A stretch of DNA of 64,000 nt, from NCBI GenBank assembly GCA_023396115.1, contig JAEWXC010000036.1, positions 28,647 to 92,646 of the forward strand, in the 5' to 3' direction. A program made the position numbers and the translations under genes. Under the pieces are notes generated by a model. That model saw only the letters and a list, made by a program, of their open reading frames with translations. It was not told the origin of the DNA and did no database searches. Below, piece by piece: positions 1-8,866 of this stretch (position 1 is the stretch's first letter; each line of letters starts with the position of its first letter). The stretch comes from Actinomycetes bacterium. Lineage in GTDB: Bacteria > Actinomycetota > Actinomycetes > Propionibacteriales > Nocardioidaceae.

Positions 1-1
1 C

Positions 2-430
2 TTCGTGGCCACCTGGTCGCTCTTCTGTCCCGGTGCCGGGGGCTTCGGCGGCGAACGCGGCCCCGGCCGGGCACCCACGCCGACCGGCGAGCCCGACTGG
101 TCCGCACCGCTGCCCGTCGCTGAGAACGCGGCCCTGCTCTACCGGTTGCTCGGTGACCGCCACCCGATCCACGTGGACCCGTCCGCTGCCCGCGGCATCG
201 GCGCCGACCACCCGATCCTGCACGGTCTGGCGACGCTCGGCGCGGCCGCCCTGGTCGCGGCCCGGGTGAAGGGACGCGAGCCGTGGAGTCTGCGCGACCT
301 CGAGGGCCGGTTCACCGGGCACGTCCTGCCCGGCGAGACGCTGACGGCGCACGGCTGGGCCGATGGCGCGCTCCGGGTCGACGGTCCGCGCGGCACCGTC
401 GTGGACGGCGCCCGCGTCCTGTTCGGGTGA
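2..430 (+). CDS. MaoC-like hot-dog fold hydratase, C-terminal part (5' end outside window)
   Basis: The reading frame is open from base 2 to the TGA at 428-430, so the gene starts upstream of the window. The visible 142 residues carry a GAGGFGGERGP segment, then an N-P-I-H-V-D-like stretch (HPIHVDPSAA), a P-I-L-H-G-L-A-T motif and a C-terminal strand pattern ending LPGETLTAHGW. This is the C-terminal half of MaoC-type enoyl-CoA hydratases (2-enoyl-CoA hydratase 2 family, fatty-acid or steroid side-chain beta-oxidation). The Asp/His of the hydratase motif lie in HPIHVDP. The stop sits 1 nt from the stop of the convergent lipoprotein gene. A GTG at position 5 is in frame but is very unlikely to be the true start. 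Confidence 0.8.
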   Translation, partial: FVATWSLFCPGAGGFGGERGPGRAPTPTGEPDWSAPLPVAENAALLYRLLGDRHPIHVDPSAARGIGADHPILHGLATLGAAALVAARVKGREPWSLRDLEGRFTGHVLPGETLTAHGWADGALRVDGPRGTVVDGARVLFG

Positions 431-431
431 C

Positions 432-1166
432 TCAGCAGGTGCTCGGCTGCGGCCCGTAGTCACCGGGAGTGCCCGGCTCCGTCGCCGCGAGGAGCTTCCG
501 AACGTCGTCGGGGCCCTCACCGGTCACCGCCTCGGCGACCGAGTTCTCCTCGAGCAGGGACGCCGCGTACTCCTCGGCCCGGGCGAGGTCGCGCTGCTGG
601 CCACCGAACTCGCCGACCCCGATCACGCCGTCGGTCACCGGCAGTGCGCTGTTGGCCCCGAGTCCGCGCCACGACCCGGGAATCACCCCATCACCCTCGT
701 AGCAACGCTCGTCCTCCCAGTCCAGCGCCACCAGGTACTGCTGGCCGGACTCGAACCGGGGGCGGTCGAGGGAGACCAGCGGAGCCCCGCTCTCAGTATT
801 GCCACTGTGGAAGGCCCACCCCAGGGCTTCGTACTTCACGGTCTGGGGGAGCGGAGTTCCCTCGGGAGCAGACCAGAGAATGTCGATGACCTGCAGGGTC
901 ACGGTCCGGGGGACGGTTCCTTCTCCCAGCTGGACATCGTCCTCCGATGGCGCTTCTCGCTGTTCCTTCGTGACCTCCACGAGTGCTACAGCGTCGCTGT
1001 AGGTCACCCAATCTTGAGCCGTGTAACTCGGATACCGATCGCTCAACTGGATGGTGACCTGTTGAGCGCGTGGGTTCCCGTCGCCGGGGTTGTCATTCTC
1101 GCGAAATCCGCATCCCACCATGAGGAAGCACGCGGTGATAACCATAAAGTATCGACGTTGAATCAT
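432..1166 (-). CDS. Secreted lipoprotein of unknown function
   Basis: A 244-residue protein with a short lipoprotein signal peptide: basic MIQRR, hydrophobic core, and a lipobox ending at V-G-C (Cys19), so it should be lipidated and surface anchored. The rest has no family I recognise. It contains an Asp/Glu-rich middle and a segment (QYLVALDWEDERCYEGDGVIPG) suggesting a beta-rich domain. It lies 14 nt downstream of the metalloprotease gene on the same strand, so the two probably form one transcript. Codon choice and base composition are less GC-rich than the flanking fba and MaoC genes, which may mean acquisition by transfer (inference). Confidence 0.75.
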   Translation of the reverse strand: MIQRRYFMVITACFLMVGCGFRENDNPGDGNPRAQQVTIQLSDRYPSYTAQDWVTYSDAVALVEVTKEQREAPSEDDVQLGEGTVPRTVTLQVIDILWSAPEGTPLPQTVKYEALGWAFHSGNTESGAPLVSLDRPRFESGQQYLVALDWEDERCYEGDGVIPGSWRGLGANSALPVTDGVIGVGEFGGQQRDLARAEEYAASLLEENSVAEAVTGEGPDDVRKLLAATEPGTPGDYGPQPSTC

Positions 1167-1180
1167 TTTGCCGGGATTCC

Positions 1181-1792
1181 CTAATAATTGTTGTTGATCC
1201 GAGTGATCTGGTTGTTGTCAAGGAAAACCCATGGGCCCACGGGAGTTCTCATGCAACCATTGTCACCGTCAGTGAGTGAAAGGCGCGGGCTTGCCCGATC
1301 GCCGTGCACGAAGCCCACTCCATGACCCAGTTCGTGGCAGAGCATTCCTGCGGTCCATGAGCCCGACTCGATCTTGATGTGGTGCTGGTCGCACTTGTAT
1401 GTCAAGAGGTCGGGGTCGTTGCAGAAGGTGCTGCCGTTTGAGTCCCCGCTCACGGAGCCTTCGGTAAGGTACCAATCGGTTTCGGCGCCACCGCTGAAGG
1501 TTGGGGTTGAGTCGTGGGTGACGGACAGATTGGTCGGCTGGTACTCCGAGGCAATGACATCACGTACCATTTGCTTATCACCTGCCTCAAGCGCGTTCGT
1601 GCCGCCCGAATCCATGTAGTACGTAACAGTTGCATTGTCGGTCTTGCAGGTTGTGCCACCAGTGCGCCAATGGTCATAATTGGCGGTGGGAATAAGATTG
1701 TCGGGGTTGGCGGCGCTGGCCGGCCCCTGTGCCATCCCGAGGAATCCGATCACTGTCATCGTGGTTGACAAAAGGATCCGTACTGACCTCAT
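1181..1792 (-). CDS. Secreted zinc metalloprotease (metzincin-like HExxHxxGxxH)
   Basis: A 203-residue precursor with a signal peptide ending near ASA (residues 25-27). The motif HELGHGVGFVH (residues 153-163) matches the metzincin consensus HExxHxxGxxH: three His zinc ligands and the catalytic Glu154. C180-M181 in GCMRT, about 18 residues further on, could be the Met-turn. Four Cys (49, 124, 134, 152) precede the motif. The start at 1792 is chosen because it gives a clean signal peptide and is preceded by a GGGAGG ribosome site at about 1800-1805; a longer in-frame extension has no such features. The size suggests a minimal matrixin or snapalysin-like enzyme. AAT, TAT and ATT codons are unusually frequent for this genome. 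Confidence 0.8.
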   Translation of the reverse strand: MRSVRILLSTTMTVIGFLGMAQGPASAANPDNLIPTANYDHWRTGGTTCKTDNATVTYYMDSGGTNALEAGDKQMVRDVIASEYQPTNLSVTHDSTPTFSGGAETDWYLTEGSVSGDSNGSTFCNDPDLLTYKCDQHHIKIESGSWTAGMLCHELGHGVGFVHGDRASPRLSLTDGDNGCMRTPVGPWVFLDNNQITRINNNY

Positions 1793-1831
1793 GGCCTTCC
1801 CTCCCGCGCACCAAAAATTTCTGGGAAAATA

Positions 1832-1848
1832 CTGAGTCTCAGACTCAG
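1832..1848. promoter_or_regulatory. Perfect palindrome, putative operator of the metalloprotease-lipoprotein unit
   Basis: CTGAGTCT and AGACTCAG flank one central base, 40 nt upstream of the metalloprotease start. The right half-site GACTCAGCC is repeated at 1858-1866. No regulator gene is adjacent, so the factor is unknown. Confidence 0.45.
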
Positions 1849-2107
1849 CCGTCAATCGACTCAGCCACACACCGCGACTGGTTGCCGGCATCGCTCCGTC
1901 AGGGTGGTGGTCCGGGCGCGGCGGCCGTGCATTCCGTCCAAGGGCACGCGAACGACTGTCGAAGGCGGCATGGTAAGAACGAAATGAGGCTGGGGATCCG
2001 CCCGCCGCTGTGCGCTTGACCGGGCAAAGACCTCCGGGTGCTCCCCCTACGCGGCTAGGGGATTCGCCGTCTGCTGGTCCGGCCGACGCCGTGAGAGTTG
2101 CCCCCGC

Positions 2108-2113
2108 TAGTCT
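2108..2113 (+). promoter_or_regulatory. -10 box of fba
   Basis: TAGTCT fits the actinobacterial TANNNT -10 consensus and would start transcription near 2120, leaving a short leader that carries the AAGGAGAG ribosome site at 2138-2145. No clear -35 is visible. Confidence 0.4.
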
Positions 2114-2147
2114 GGCCGTGCCAGACACCTGTTCGCAAGGAGAGCAC

Positions 2148-3182
<1,035 letters not shown>

Positions 3183-3200
3183 GCACACCTGCCCGACACA

Positions 3201-3238
3201 CCACGCCGGCCGGTCCCCGGGGGGACCGGCCGTCGTGG
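3201..3238. terminator. Bidirectional hairpin between fba and the MFS gene
   Basis: Two 18-nt arms (3201-3218 and 3221-3238) are complementary except at one position. There is no T-tract. It sits between convergent genes, so it can serve both. Confidence 0.7.
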
Positions 3239-3267
3239 CGTTCCGGTGCTGGGCGCGACGCCCCTCG

Positions 3268-4770
3268 TCACGGGCGGGCCGAGCCAACCGCCGCGAAGTG
3301 TCGGGGCCGCTCCAGGAACAGCACGGCGAGCAGGCCCACCAGCAGCACGGCAGGGACCAGCCACAGGGTCTCGGCCATCGCGCTGGCGAACTCGTCAGCC
3401 ACCTGGGGCGGCATGGCGCCGGTCGAGGACGCGCCGGCCTCGCCGCCGGAGAAGCCGCCGAACCCGTGCGCAGCCATCCGGGCGTCCAGCAGCACCGCCA
3501 CGGCTGCCGAGCCGAGCACGGCGCCGAACTGCCGGGTGGCGTTGAAGACGCCGGCGCCGGCACCGGCCTGGGCCATCGGCAGGTTGCGGTTGGCCGTGGC
3601 GGCCAGCGGGCCGAACAGGAACGAGGTCCCGGCGCCCAGCAGTGCCAGGGACAGGCACAGCTCCCACAGCGGGGCGTCGGGTTCCATCGCCAGGGCGAAC
3701 CAGCCCAGGGCCACCACCGCGGAGCTGAACCCGAACACGGTGAGGATGCGCGGGTGCACTCGGTCGGTGAGCTGGCCGGCGAACCTGGCCAGCAGGATCG
3801 ACATGACCGCCATCGGCGCCATCAGCAGACCGGCCTCGGTGGCGGTGTAGCCGCGCACCGCCTGGGCGTAGAACATCACCGGGAACCCCATCGCGGTGAA
3901 GGCGAAGCCCAGGGTGGAGGTGGCGATCGTCGAGACTGAGAAGTTGCGGTCGGAGAAGAGGTGCAGCGGCAGCAGCGGCTCCCGACGGTTCTGCGACTGC
4001 CAGTAGACGAAGGCCGCCATCAGCACCACGCCGAAGGCGATCAGCCCCCAGACCGTGAACGGACCGGCGATGTGGCCCCAGTCGTACTGGTGGCCCTCCT
4101 GGATCCCGAAGACCAGCAGGAACATGCCGACGCCGGACAGGGCCACGCCGAGCCAGTCGAAGGAGTGCCGGTGCGTGGCCAGCGAGGGCACGAGCCGCCA
4201 GGTCAGCACGAAGCTGAGCACGCCGACCGGGATGTTGATGAAGAAGACCCACTCCCAGCCGAGGTGCTCGGTGAGGAAGCCTCCCAGGATCGGGCCGACC
4301 AGGGTCGCGACGCCCGCGGTGGCGCCCCACAGCGCCATCGCCGAACCGCGCCGGGCGGCCGGGAAGATCTTGGTGATCACCGCCATCGTCTGGGGCGTCA
4401 TCATCGCCGCGCCCAGCCCTTGCACGGCCCGGGCCGCGATCAGGGTCTGCACGTCGCCGGCCAGCCCGCACCACAACGAGGAGAGGGTGAAGACGACCAG
4501 GCCGGTCATGAACAGGTTCTTCGCACCGAACCGGTCGCCCAGACGGCCGGTGATCAGGATCGGCACCGCGTAGGTGAGCAGGTAGGCGCTGGTCACCCAG
4601 ATGACCTCGTTGACGCCGGCTCCGAGCTCCTCGGTGATCGCCGGGGTCGCCACCGTCACGATGGTCATGTCGACCATGATCATGAAGAAGCCGAGCACCA
4701 TCGCCCACAGGGGCGGCCAGGGGTTGTCGAGGGTCTCGTCCACCGGGGCCTGAGAGGTGGACGAGCTCAT
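3268..4770 (-). CDS. DHA2-family (14-TM) MFS drug:proton antiporter
   Basis: A 500-residue polytopic membrane protein of the EmrB/QacA type. It has the conserved M-x-x-V-D-x-T-I-V-x-V-A-x-P motif in TM1 (VDMTIVTVATPAI), the loop 2-3 motif A (GRLGDRFGAKN), the motif C-like GPILGG segment in TM5, and about 14 hydrophobic helices. The family usually exports cationic drugs, antibiotics or organic solutes using the proton gradient; the substrate cannot be told from sequence. The start at 4770 overlaps the stop of the DUF3151 gene by 4 bp (ATGA), so translation is probably coupled. Frames upstream of this ATG are not transporter-like. Confidence 0.93.
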   Translation of the reverse strand: MSSSTSQAPVDETLDNPWPPLWAMVLGFFMIMVDMTIVTVATPAITEELGAGVNEVIWVTSAYLLTYAVPILITGRLGDRFGAKNLFMTGLVVFTLSSLWCGLAGDVQTLIAARAVQGLGAAMMTPQTMAVITKIFPAARRGSAMALWGATAGVATLVGPILGGFLTEHLGWEWVFFINIPVGVLSFVLTWRLVPSLATHRHSFDWLGVALSGVGMFLLVFGIQEGHQYDWGHIAGPFTVWGLIAFGVVLMAAFVYWQSQNRREPLLPLHLFSDRNFSVSTIATSTLGFAFTAMGFPVMFYAQAVRGYTATEAGLLMAPMAVMSILLARFAGQLTDRVHPRILTVFGFSSAVVALGWFALAMEPDAPLWELCLSLALLGAGTSFLFGPLAATANRNLPMAQAGAGAGVFNATRQFGAVLGSAAVAVLLDARMAAHGFGGFSGGEAGASSTGAMPPQVADEFASAMAETLWLVPAVLLVGLLAVLFLERPRHFAAVGSARP

Positions 4771-5180
4771 CGCAGGAGTTCGTCCGCGGCGGTGCTGCTC
4801 GAGTCGCGCAGGAACGTGGCGCACCGCTCGGCCTCGTCGTCCTCGCCGATCGCGCGGGCGGCCAGAGTCAGCAGGGCCAGGGCGCGCAGGAAGCCGCGGT
4901 TCGGCTCGTGCTCCCACGGCACCGGGCCGTGGCCCTTCCAGCCGTTGCGGCGCAGCATGTCCAGGGAACGGTGGTAGCCGACCCGGGCGTAGGCGTAGAC
5001 GGTCACGTCGTCGGCGCCGGCGTCGCTGGCCTGCTGGGCCAGGGCCGCCCAGGCGGCGGGGGAGGCGGGGTGGCGGCGCACCACGTCAGCGGGTGCGGTG
5101 CCGCCGGCCAGCTCGGCCGCGGCGGGGTCCTCGGGGAGGCGGGTCGGCGGCGGGCCGGCCATCAGGTCGATGTGGTTCAT
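4767..5180 (-). CDS. DUF3151 family protein
   Basis: A 137-residue soluble protein beginning MNHIDLMAGPPPTRLP. It has an alpha-helical TPR-like centre (HPASPAAWAALAQQA, then DVTVYAYARVGYHRSLDMLRRNGWKG), the highly conserved part of this actinobacterial family, and a helical tail around NRGFLRALALL. Function is unknown. It is commonly encoded near fba in actinobacteria. The start at 5180 is chosen because family members start close to this point. Its TGA overlaps the transporter ATG by 4 bp, so the two are one transcriptional and translational unit. Confidence 0.88.
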   Translation of the reverse strand: MNHIDLMAGPPPTRLPEDPAAAELAGGTAPADVVRRHPASPAAWAALAQQASDAGADDVTVYAYARVGYHRSLDMLRRNGWKGHGPVPWEHEPNRGFLRALALLTLAARAIGEDDEAERCATFLRDSSSTAADELLR

Positions 5181-5290
5181 GGGGCCAGCCTGCCACCGGG
5201 GACCGACGCTCCTGCGTGGGGTGCCACGCAACGAACGGATCGTCACCCTGCTCGCCGACCGGAAGTGGGCCCCGACGAACGTCGGAGGAA

Positions 5291-5653
5291 TCAGGCGAAG
5301 ACGCCGACCCGCGGCCCCAGCACCAACCACGCGGTGCACGCCACCGCCAGCACCGGCAGCACGACGGCCCAGCCCACCCAGTTCGAGAACTCCTGGGCCA
5401 ACCGGGCCAGCATCCCCGCAGTGCCGAGCACCAGGGCGACCACGGCCCACCACGGCGGCACGTCCGTGGCGGTGAAGGAGGCGACACCGGCGATCACCAG
5501 GACCAGGCCGACCAGCGCCGCCACGGCCCCGGCCAGCCAGATCGCGACCGCACCGGCCGCCACCCCGACCCCCAGGAGGACCTTGCGCGCAGCCGATGGC
5601 TCGGTGCCCGCGGCCGTGTCCGGGGCTGTGCCGGTGTCCCTGTGCTCGTCCAT
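5291..5653 (-). CDS. Small integral membrane protein, unknown function
   Basis: A 120-residue protein with a hydrophilic acidic N-terminus (MDEHRDTGTAPDTAAG) followed by about four hydrophobic segments: LLGVGVAAGAVAIWLAG, AALVGLVLVIAGVASF, WAVVALVLGTAGMLA and WAVVLPVLAVACTAWLVLG. No family is recognised. It lies 29 nt downstream of lysS on the same strand and may be cotranscribed with it. Confidence 0.7.
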   Translation of the reverse strand: MDEHRDTGTAPDTAAGTEPSAARKVLLGVGVAAGAVAIWLAGAVAALVGLVLVIAGVASFTATDVPPWWAVVALVLGTAGMLARLAQEFSNWVGWAVVLPVLAVACTAWLVLGPRVGVFA

Positions 5654-5682
5654 GTCCCCGCCGAGACCCCCCTCCGGTGCGG

Positions 5683-7335
5683 TCAGCCGCCGAGCAGCTG
5701 ACGGACCTTCTCGGTCCCCAGTGCGACGACCAGGGTCGGCAGCCGCGGACCCTTCTCGGCGGCGACGAACAGCTCGTAGAGGAGTCCGAAGAACGCCTTC
5801 TGGTCGGCCTTGACCTCATCGGTCGGCTTGTCGGTCAGCTCCAGGCCGGCGGCCAGCTTCGGCACGCCGTAGACGACGGTGGTCACCTCGTCCTGGGTGA
5901 GCTCGGCCGGCAGGTGGGTCAGGAGCAGGTCGATCCAGGTCCGCTCGGCGTCGCTGAGGGCGGCCAGCCGCTCGGTGTCGGGGGTCTCGCGGACGTTGGT
6001 GCGCTCGTCGGCCGGGACGAACTCGGCCGTCCACTGCATCGCCTTGGACAGCCGCGGCTGCAGGTCGTCGACCGAGTCGTGCGGGAAACCGACCTGGGTG
6101 ACGATCTCGGAGATCAGGTCCGCCGACCCCGCGGTGACGTCGGCCACCGAGGAGAGCGTGCGGAACGGGACGGTGACGCTGCTGGCCGGCAGCGGGCTGT
6201 CAGCGGTGGCGACCGCGCGCTCGTGCGCCAGGACGGCCACGTCGCGCTTCTCCGGGTTGCCGGCCTTCTTGGTCAGCGCGTCCCACTCGTCGTAGAGGCG
6301 CACCACCTCGGGACCGAAGTCGATGTCGAAGGTCTGCTTGGGGGCGCGGCGCACGTAGAGCCAGCGCAGGATCGCCGGCTCCAGCACCCGCAGCGCGTCG
6401 GTCGCGGTCGGCACACCGCCGGCCGAGGAGGACATCTTCTGCATCCCGGCGAACCCGACGAAGCCGTAGGCCACGAACGAGGGAGCGGTGGCGCCGAAGT
6501 GGGTCACCACCTCCTTGCCGACGGTGTAGGACGAGCCGGGGGTGGCGTGGTCGGCGCCGCCGGGCTCGAAGTCGACACCCTCGAAGGCCCAGCGCATCGG
6601 CCAGTCGATCTTCCAGACCAGCTTGCCCTCGTCCTGGGTGGCGACGTTGGTGACGTGCTGCTCGCCGCAGGCGTTGCAGGTGTAGGCCAGGTCGGTGGTC
6701 TCGTCGACGTAGGAGGTGATCGTCACCGTGTCGCGCCCGCAGCCGCGGCAGAACGGCTTGTAGGGGAAGCGGGACAGGTCCTCGACCGGCTCAGTCGGCT
6801 CGGGAGCCTCCTCGCCCTCGTCGGTCTTCTTCTTCGTCCGGTACTTGGCGAGCACCGCGTCGAGCTCGCGACGGTGGCGCACCGCGTGCAGCACCTGCTC
6901 GCGGTAGGTGCCGGCCCGGTACTGCTCGGTCTGGGAGACCTCGTGCATGACCACGCCCAGCTCGGCCAGCGCCTCGAGCAGCGGGGCCTTGAAGTGCTCG
7001 GCCCACGAGGTGTGGCACTCCCACGGATCCGGGACGGCGGAGAGCGGGCGGCCGATGTGGTCGGCCCACTCGGCCGGGACACCGGCGGGGACCTTGCGGA
7101 ACCGGTCGTAGTCGTCCCAGCTGTGCAGGTGCCGGACCTCCACGCCACGGCGGCGCAGCTCGTCGGCGACGAAGTGCACGGTGAGGAACTCGCGCAGGTT
7201 GCCCAGGTGGACCGGGCCACTGGGGGAGGCGCCGGAGGCGCACGTGACCGGGTTGCCCTCACCTGCGTGACGCACAGCTTCATCCGCTGCCCGGGTCACC
7301 CAGTCGGTTGCCTCGCCCTTCTGCCCACGTGCCAT
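5683..7335 (-). CDS. lysS: Lysyl-tRNA synthetase, class I (LysRS-I)
   Basis: A 550-residue cytoplasmic enzyme that charges tRNA-Lys. It is the archaeal-type class I form with a Rossmann catalytic core: the HIGH motif is HLGN at residues 43-46 (within ASGASPSGPVHLGN) and KMSSS is at 300-304. Two CxxC pairs between them (CRGCGR and CNACGE) form a zinc knuckle. An acidic insert (KKKTDEGEEAPEPTEP) is unusual but lies in a variable loop. The start at 7335 follows a GGTGGAG-like ribosome site; the frame is open 27 codons further without support. A TAACCT box lies upstream at 7388-7393. Whether a class II enzyme also exists cannot be seen here. Confidence 0.95.
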   Translation of the reverse strand: MARGQKGEATDWVTRAADEAVRHAGEGNPVTCASGASPSGPVHLGNLREFLTVHFVADELRRRGVEVRHLHSWDDYDRFRKVPAGVPAEWADHIGRPLSAVPDPWECHTSWAEHFKAPLLEALAELGVVMHEVSQTEQYRAGTYREQVLHAVRHRRELDAVLAKYRTKKKTDEGEEAPEPTEPVEDLSRFPYKPFCRGCGRDTVTITSYVDETTDLAYTCNACGEQHVTNVATQDEGKLVWKIDWPMRWAFEGVDFEPGGADHATPGSSYTVGKEVVTHFGATAPSFVAYGFVGFAGMQKMSSSAGGVPTATDALRVLEPAILRWLYVRRAPKQTFDIDFGPEVVRLYDEWDALTKKAGNPEKRDVAVLAHERAVATADSPLPASSVTVPFRTLSSVADVTAGSADLISEIVTQVGFPHDSVDDLQPRLSKAMQWTAEFVPADERTNVRETPDTERLAALSDAERTWIDLLLTHLPAELTQDEVTTVVYGVPKLAAGLELTDKPTDEVKADQKAFFGLLYELFVAAEKGPRLPTLVVALGTEKVRQLLGG

Positions 7336-7387
7336 GCGCTGACTCTCCACCCTTCGCCTCGGGGCCGGCGAGCGCCGACCGGGATCA

Positions 7388-7393
7388 AGGTTA
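7388..7393 (-). promoter_or_regulatory. -10 box of lysS
   Basis: On the minus strand the bases read TAACCT, preceded by GGCC, about 50 nt before the lysS start. The same TAACCT hexamer is found before purA and the DUF3073 gene. Confidence 0.4.
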
Positions 7394-7469
7394 GGCCCTC
7401 GACCGGCCCGGGCCACGCCCGCGTGCGTGGGTGGTCACGGGTGAGCGAGCGGGTGGCACACTGACGCGC

Positions 7470-8126
7470 GTGTCCGACCACACCACCAGCACCCGCCGGG
7501 TCCGCGGAGCCCGGGTGTGGCGGACCCTCGGCGCGGTCCTGGTCCTGCTCGGGCTGGGCGTCCTGGGCTACGTCGGCTGGGAGCTGTACGGCACCAACGT
7601 GGTCGCCGGTCGCAGCCAGGAGCGCATGCACCAGCAGATCGTGCGGGCGTGGGACGAGGGCCGGGAGCCCTCGCCGACCGCCACGGGCGATGCGCTGGTG
7701 CGGATACCCCGGTTCGGGGAGGACTGGGTCAAGCCCGTCCTGCTCGGCTTCGACGACGACACCCTGGCCCGTTCCGTCGGCCGGTTCCCCGACGGGGCGG
7801 AGCCGGGCGAGGTCGGCAACGTCGTCCTCGCAGGACACCGGGTGACCCGGGGGGAGCCGTTCCGGGACTTCCTGGACCTGCGGCGCGGTGACCTGGTCGT
7901 CGTGGAGACGCGCACCAAGGTCTACACCTACGAACTGCGCGGTGACGGGGACGACGTGCGCGTCGACTTCAGCACCTCGTGGCCCCTCCAGCCGGTGCCC
8001 GAGCCGGACGCCGGCAGCCGCGAACCCACCGAACGCCTCATCACGCTCATCACGTGCTCGGAGATCTTCCACACCGACGACCGCAACGTCGTCACGGGCG
8101 TCCTGGTGGACGTCCGCCCACGCTGA
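7470..8126 (+). CDS. Class E sortase
   Basis: A 218-residue membrane-anchored transpeptidase that links secreted proteins to the cell wall. One N-terminal TM helix (about residues 17-37, VLVLLGLGVLGYVGW) is followed by the sortase barrel. The catalytic residues of class E enzymes are visible: His123 in VLAGHRVT, Cys196 in the TLITC motif (LITLITCSE) and Arg205 in DDRNVV. The GTG at 7470 gives a normal topology; the frame is open 13 codons upstream without a ribosome site. The gene immediately downstream is the remnant of a vWA surface protein, which is the sort of substrate such enzymes anchor (inference). Confidence 0.92.
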   Translation: MSDHTTSTRRVRGARVWRTLGAVLVLLGLGVLGYVGWELYGTNVVAGRSQERMHQQIVRAWDEGREPSPTATGDALVRIPRFGEDWVKPVLLGFDDDTLARSVGRFPDGAEPGEVGNVVLAGHRVTRGEPFRDFLDLRRGDLVVVETRTKVYTYELRGDGDDVRVDFSTSWPLQPVPEPDAGSREPTERLITLITCSEIFHTDDRNVVTGVLVDVRPR

Positions 8127-8150
8127 TCCTCCCCGGGCGATCCCGTGGCG

Positions 8151-8185
8151 TGAGCCCGGGGTGAGAGCCGGGATGAAAGCCGGGG
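8151..8185 (+). repeat. Short tandem repeat after the sortase gene
   Basis: Three imperfect 11-12-nt units start at 8151, 8162 and 8174, each of the form TGA(R)GCCSGGGR. The last unit can pair with CCGGCTCACCC at about 8193-8203. Confidence 0.4.
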
Positions 8186-8723
8186 TGAATTATCCGGCTC
8201 ACCCACATTTCTGCGCGGCCTGACGACCGATGGTCACGACGCGAGGCACACGACGCCTCCGTACGTACATCGTCTTCAGGAGTGATCCCGTGTCAGCACC
8301 CACCCGTGACCTGCCGACCGGCAGCGCTACGCGGCCGCCGAGGGCCTGGCGGTGGCTGAGCGTCCTGCTCAGCAGCCTCTTCCTGCTCGTGGCCACCGCC
8401 ACCGGAGCGTCCGCCGTCCAGTCGACCACGACCCCCGCGGCCAACCCGCCGATGCCCTCGCAGTGCGAGCTGGACCTGGCGATCAGCCTCGACCTGTCCA
8501 ACTCGGGATCGCGGCGCGGACGGTCCGGGTGGCCCACCCGTCGTCGGGACTCTCCGGCACACCTGCGAGCCGCGCGACGAGGGAGCCGGTCTGCACGCGG
8601 CGAGTCTATGGCGAGCGGGGTCCGTCAGTGTGCGGACCTGCACCATCCGGTGCGGGGGCCCGCTCGCCGTCGGCCGCGGGTGCGCTCGGGTTCGCACGGA
8701 TCGCACGCGGGTGAGGAGACGCT

Positions 8724-8766
8724 GAGGGCGCCCGAATCGTTCCCCTGCAGCGATTCGCGCGCCCTC
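8724..8766. terminator. Strong hairpin between the vWA remnant and the regulator gene
   Basis: The arms at 8724-8739 and 8751-8766 are complementary at 15 of 16 positions, with an 11-nt loop and no T-tract. It may terminate sortase-unit transcription or be a relic of the deleted gene's end. Confidence 0.5.
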
Positions 8767-8849
8767 GGCCGCGTCCGTGGGATCCCCCGACCTGCCACGA
8801 ACGCTGATACCGAGTATAGCCGTGCTGCGCCCGTGCACCTGTCCACTTC

Positions 8850-8862
8850 GTGCCAGTGGCAC
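8850..8862 (+). promoter_or_regulatory. 13-bp palindrome overlapping the regulator's translation start region
   Basis: GTGCCA and TGGCAC flank one base, ending 4 nt before the first ATG (8867) of the TrmB/LuxR-type regulator. Its place suggests an autoregulatory operator or a translation-blocking hairpin. Confidence 0.35.
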
Positions 8863-8866
8863 TAAT

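Larger units (their letters stand above)
1793..2147. other. Divergent intergenic region between metalloprotease and fba
   Basis: 355 bases without a convincing gene. The left part is AT-rich (AAAAATTT near 1823-1830) and holds a perfect 8+1+8 palindrome at 1832-1848 plus a second copy of GACTCAGCC at 1858-1866 (first copy 1842-1850). These look like operator sites for the metalloprotease promoter. The right part is GC-rich and carries the fba promoter. Confidence 0.6.
8290..8865 (+). pseudogene. Truncated vWA-domain surface protein gene (remnant)
   Basis: A GTG at 8290 follows an AGGAG ribosome site. It opens a frame with a good signal peptide (basic start, hydrophobic SVLLSSLFLLVATATGASA) and, after SQCELDLAISLDLSNS (ending at 8505), the beginning of a von Willebrand A domain: DLSNS matches the MIDAS DxSxS loop. 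Directly after this the sequence becomes Arg/Ser/Gly-rich and loses all vWA character, though the frame stays open to 8865. I read this as a gene truncated by deletion or rearrangement right after MIDAS strand 1. It is next to the class E sortase, so it probably once encoded a large wall-anchored protein. Confidence 0.6.
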
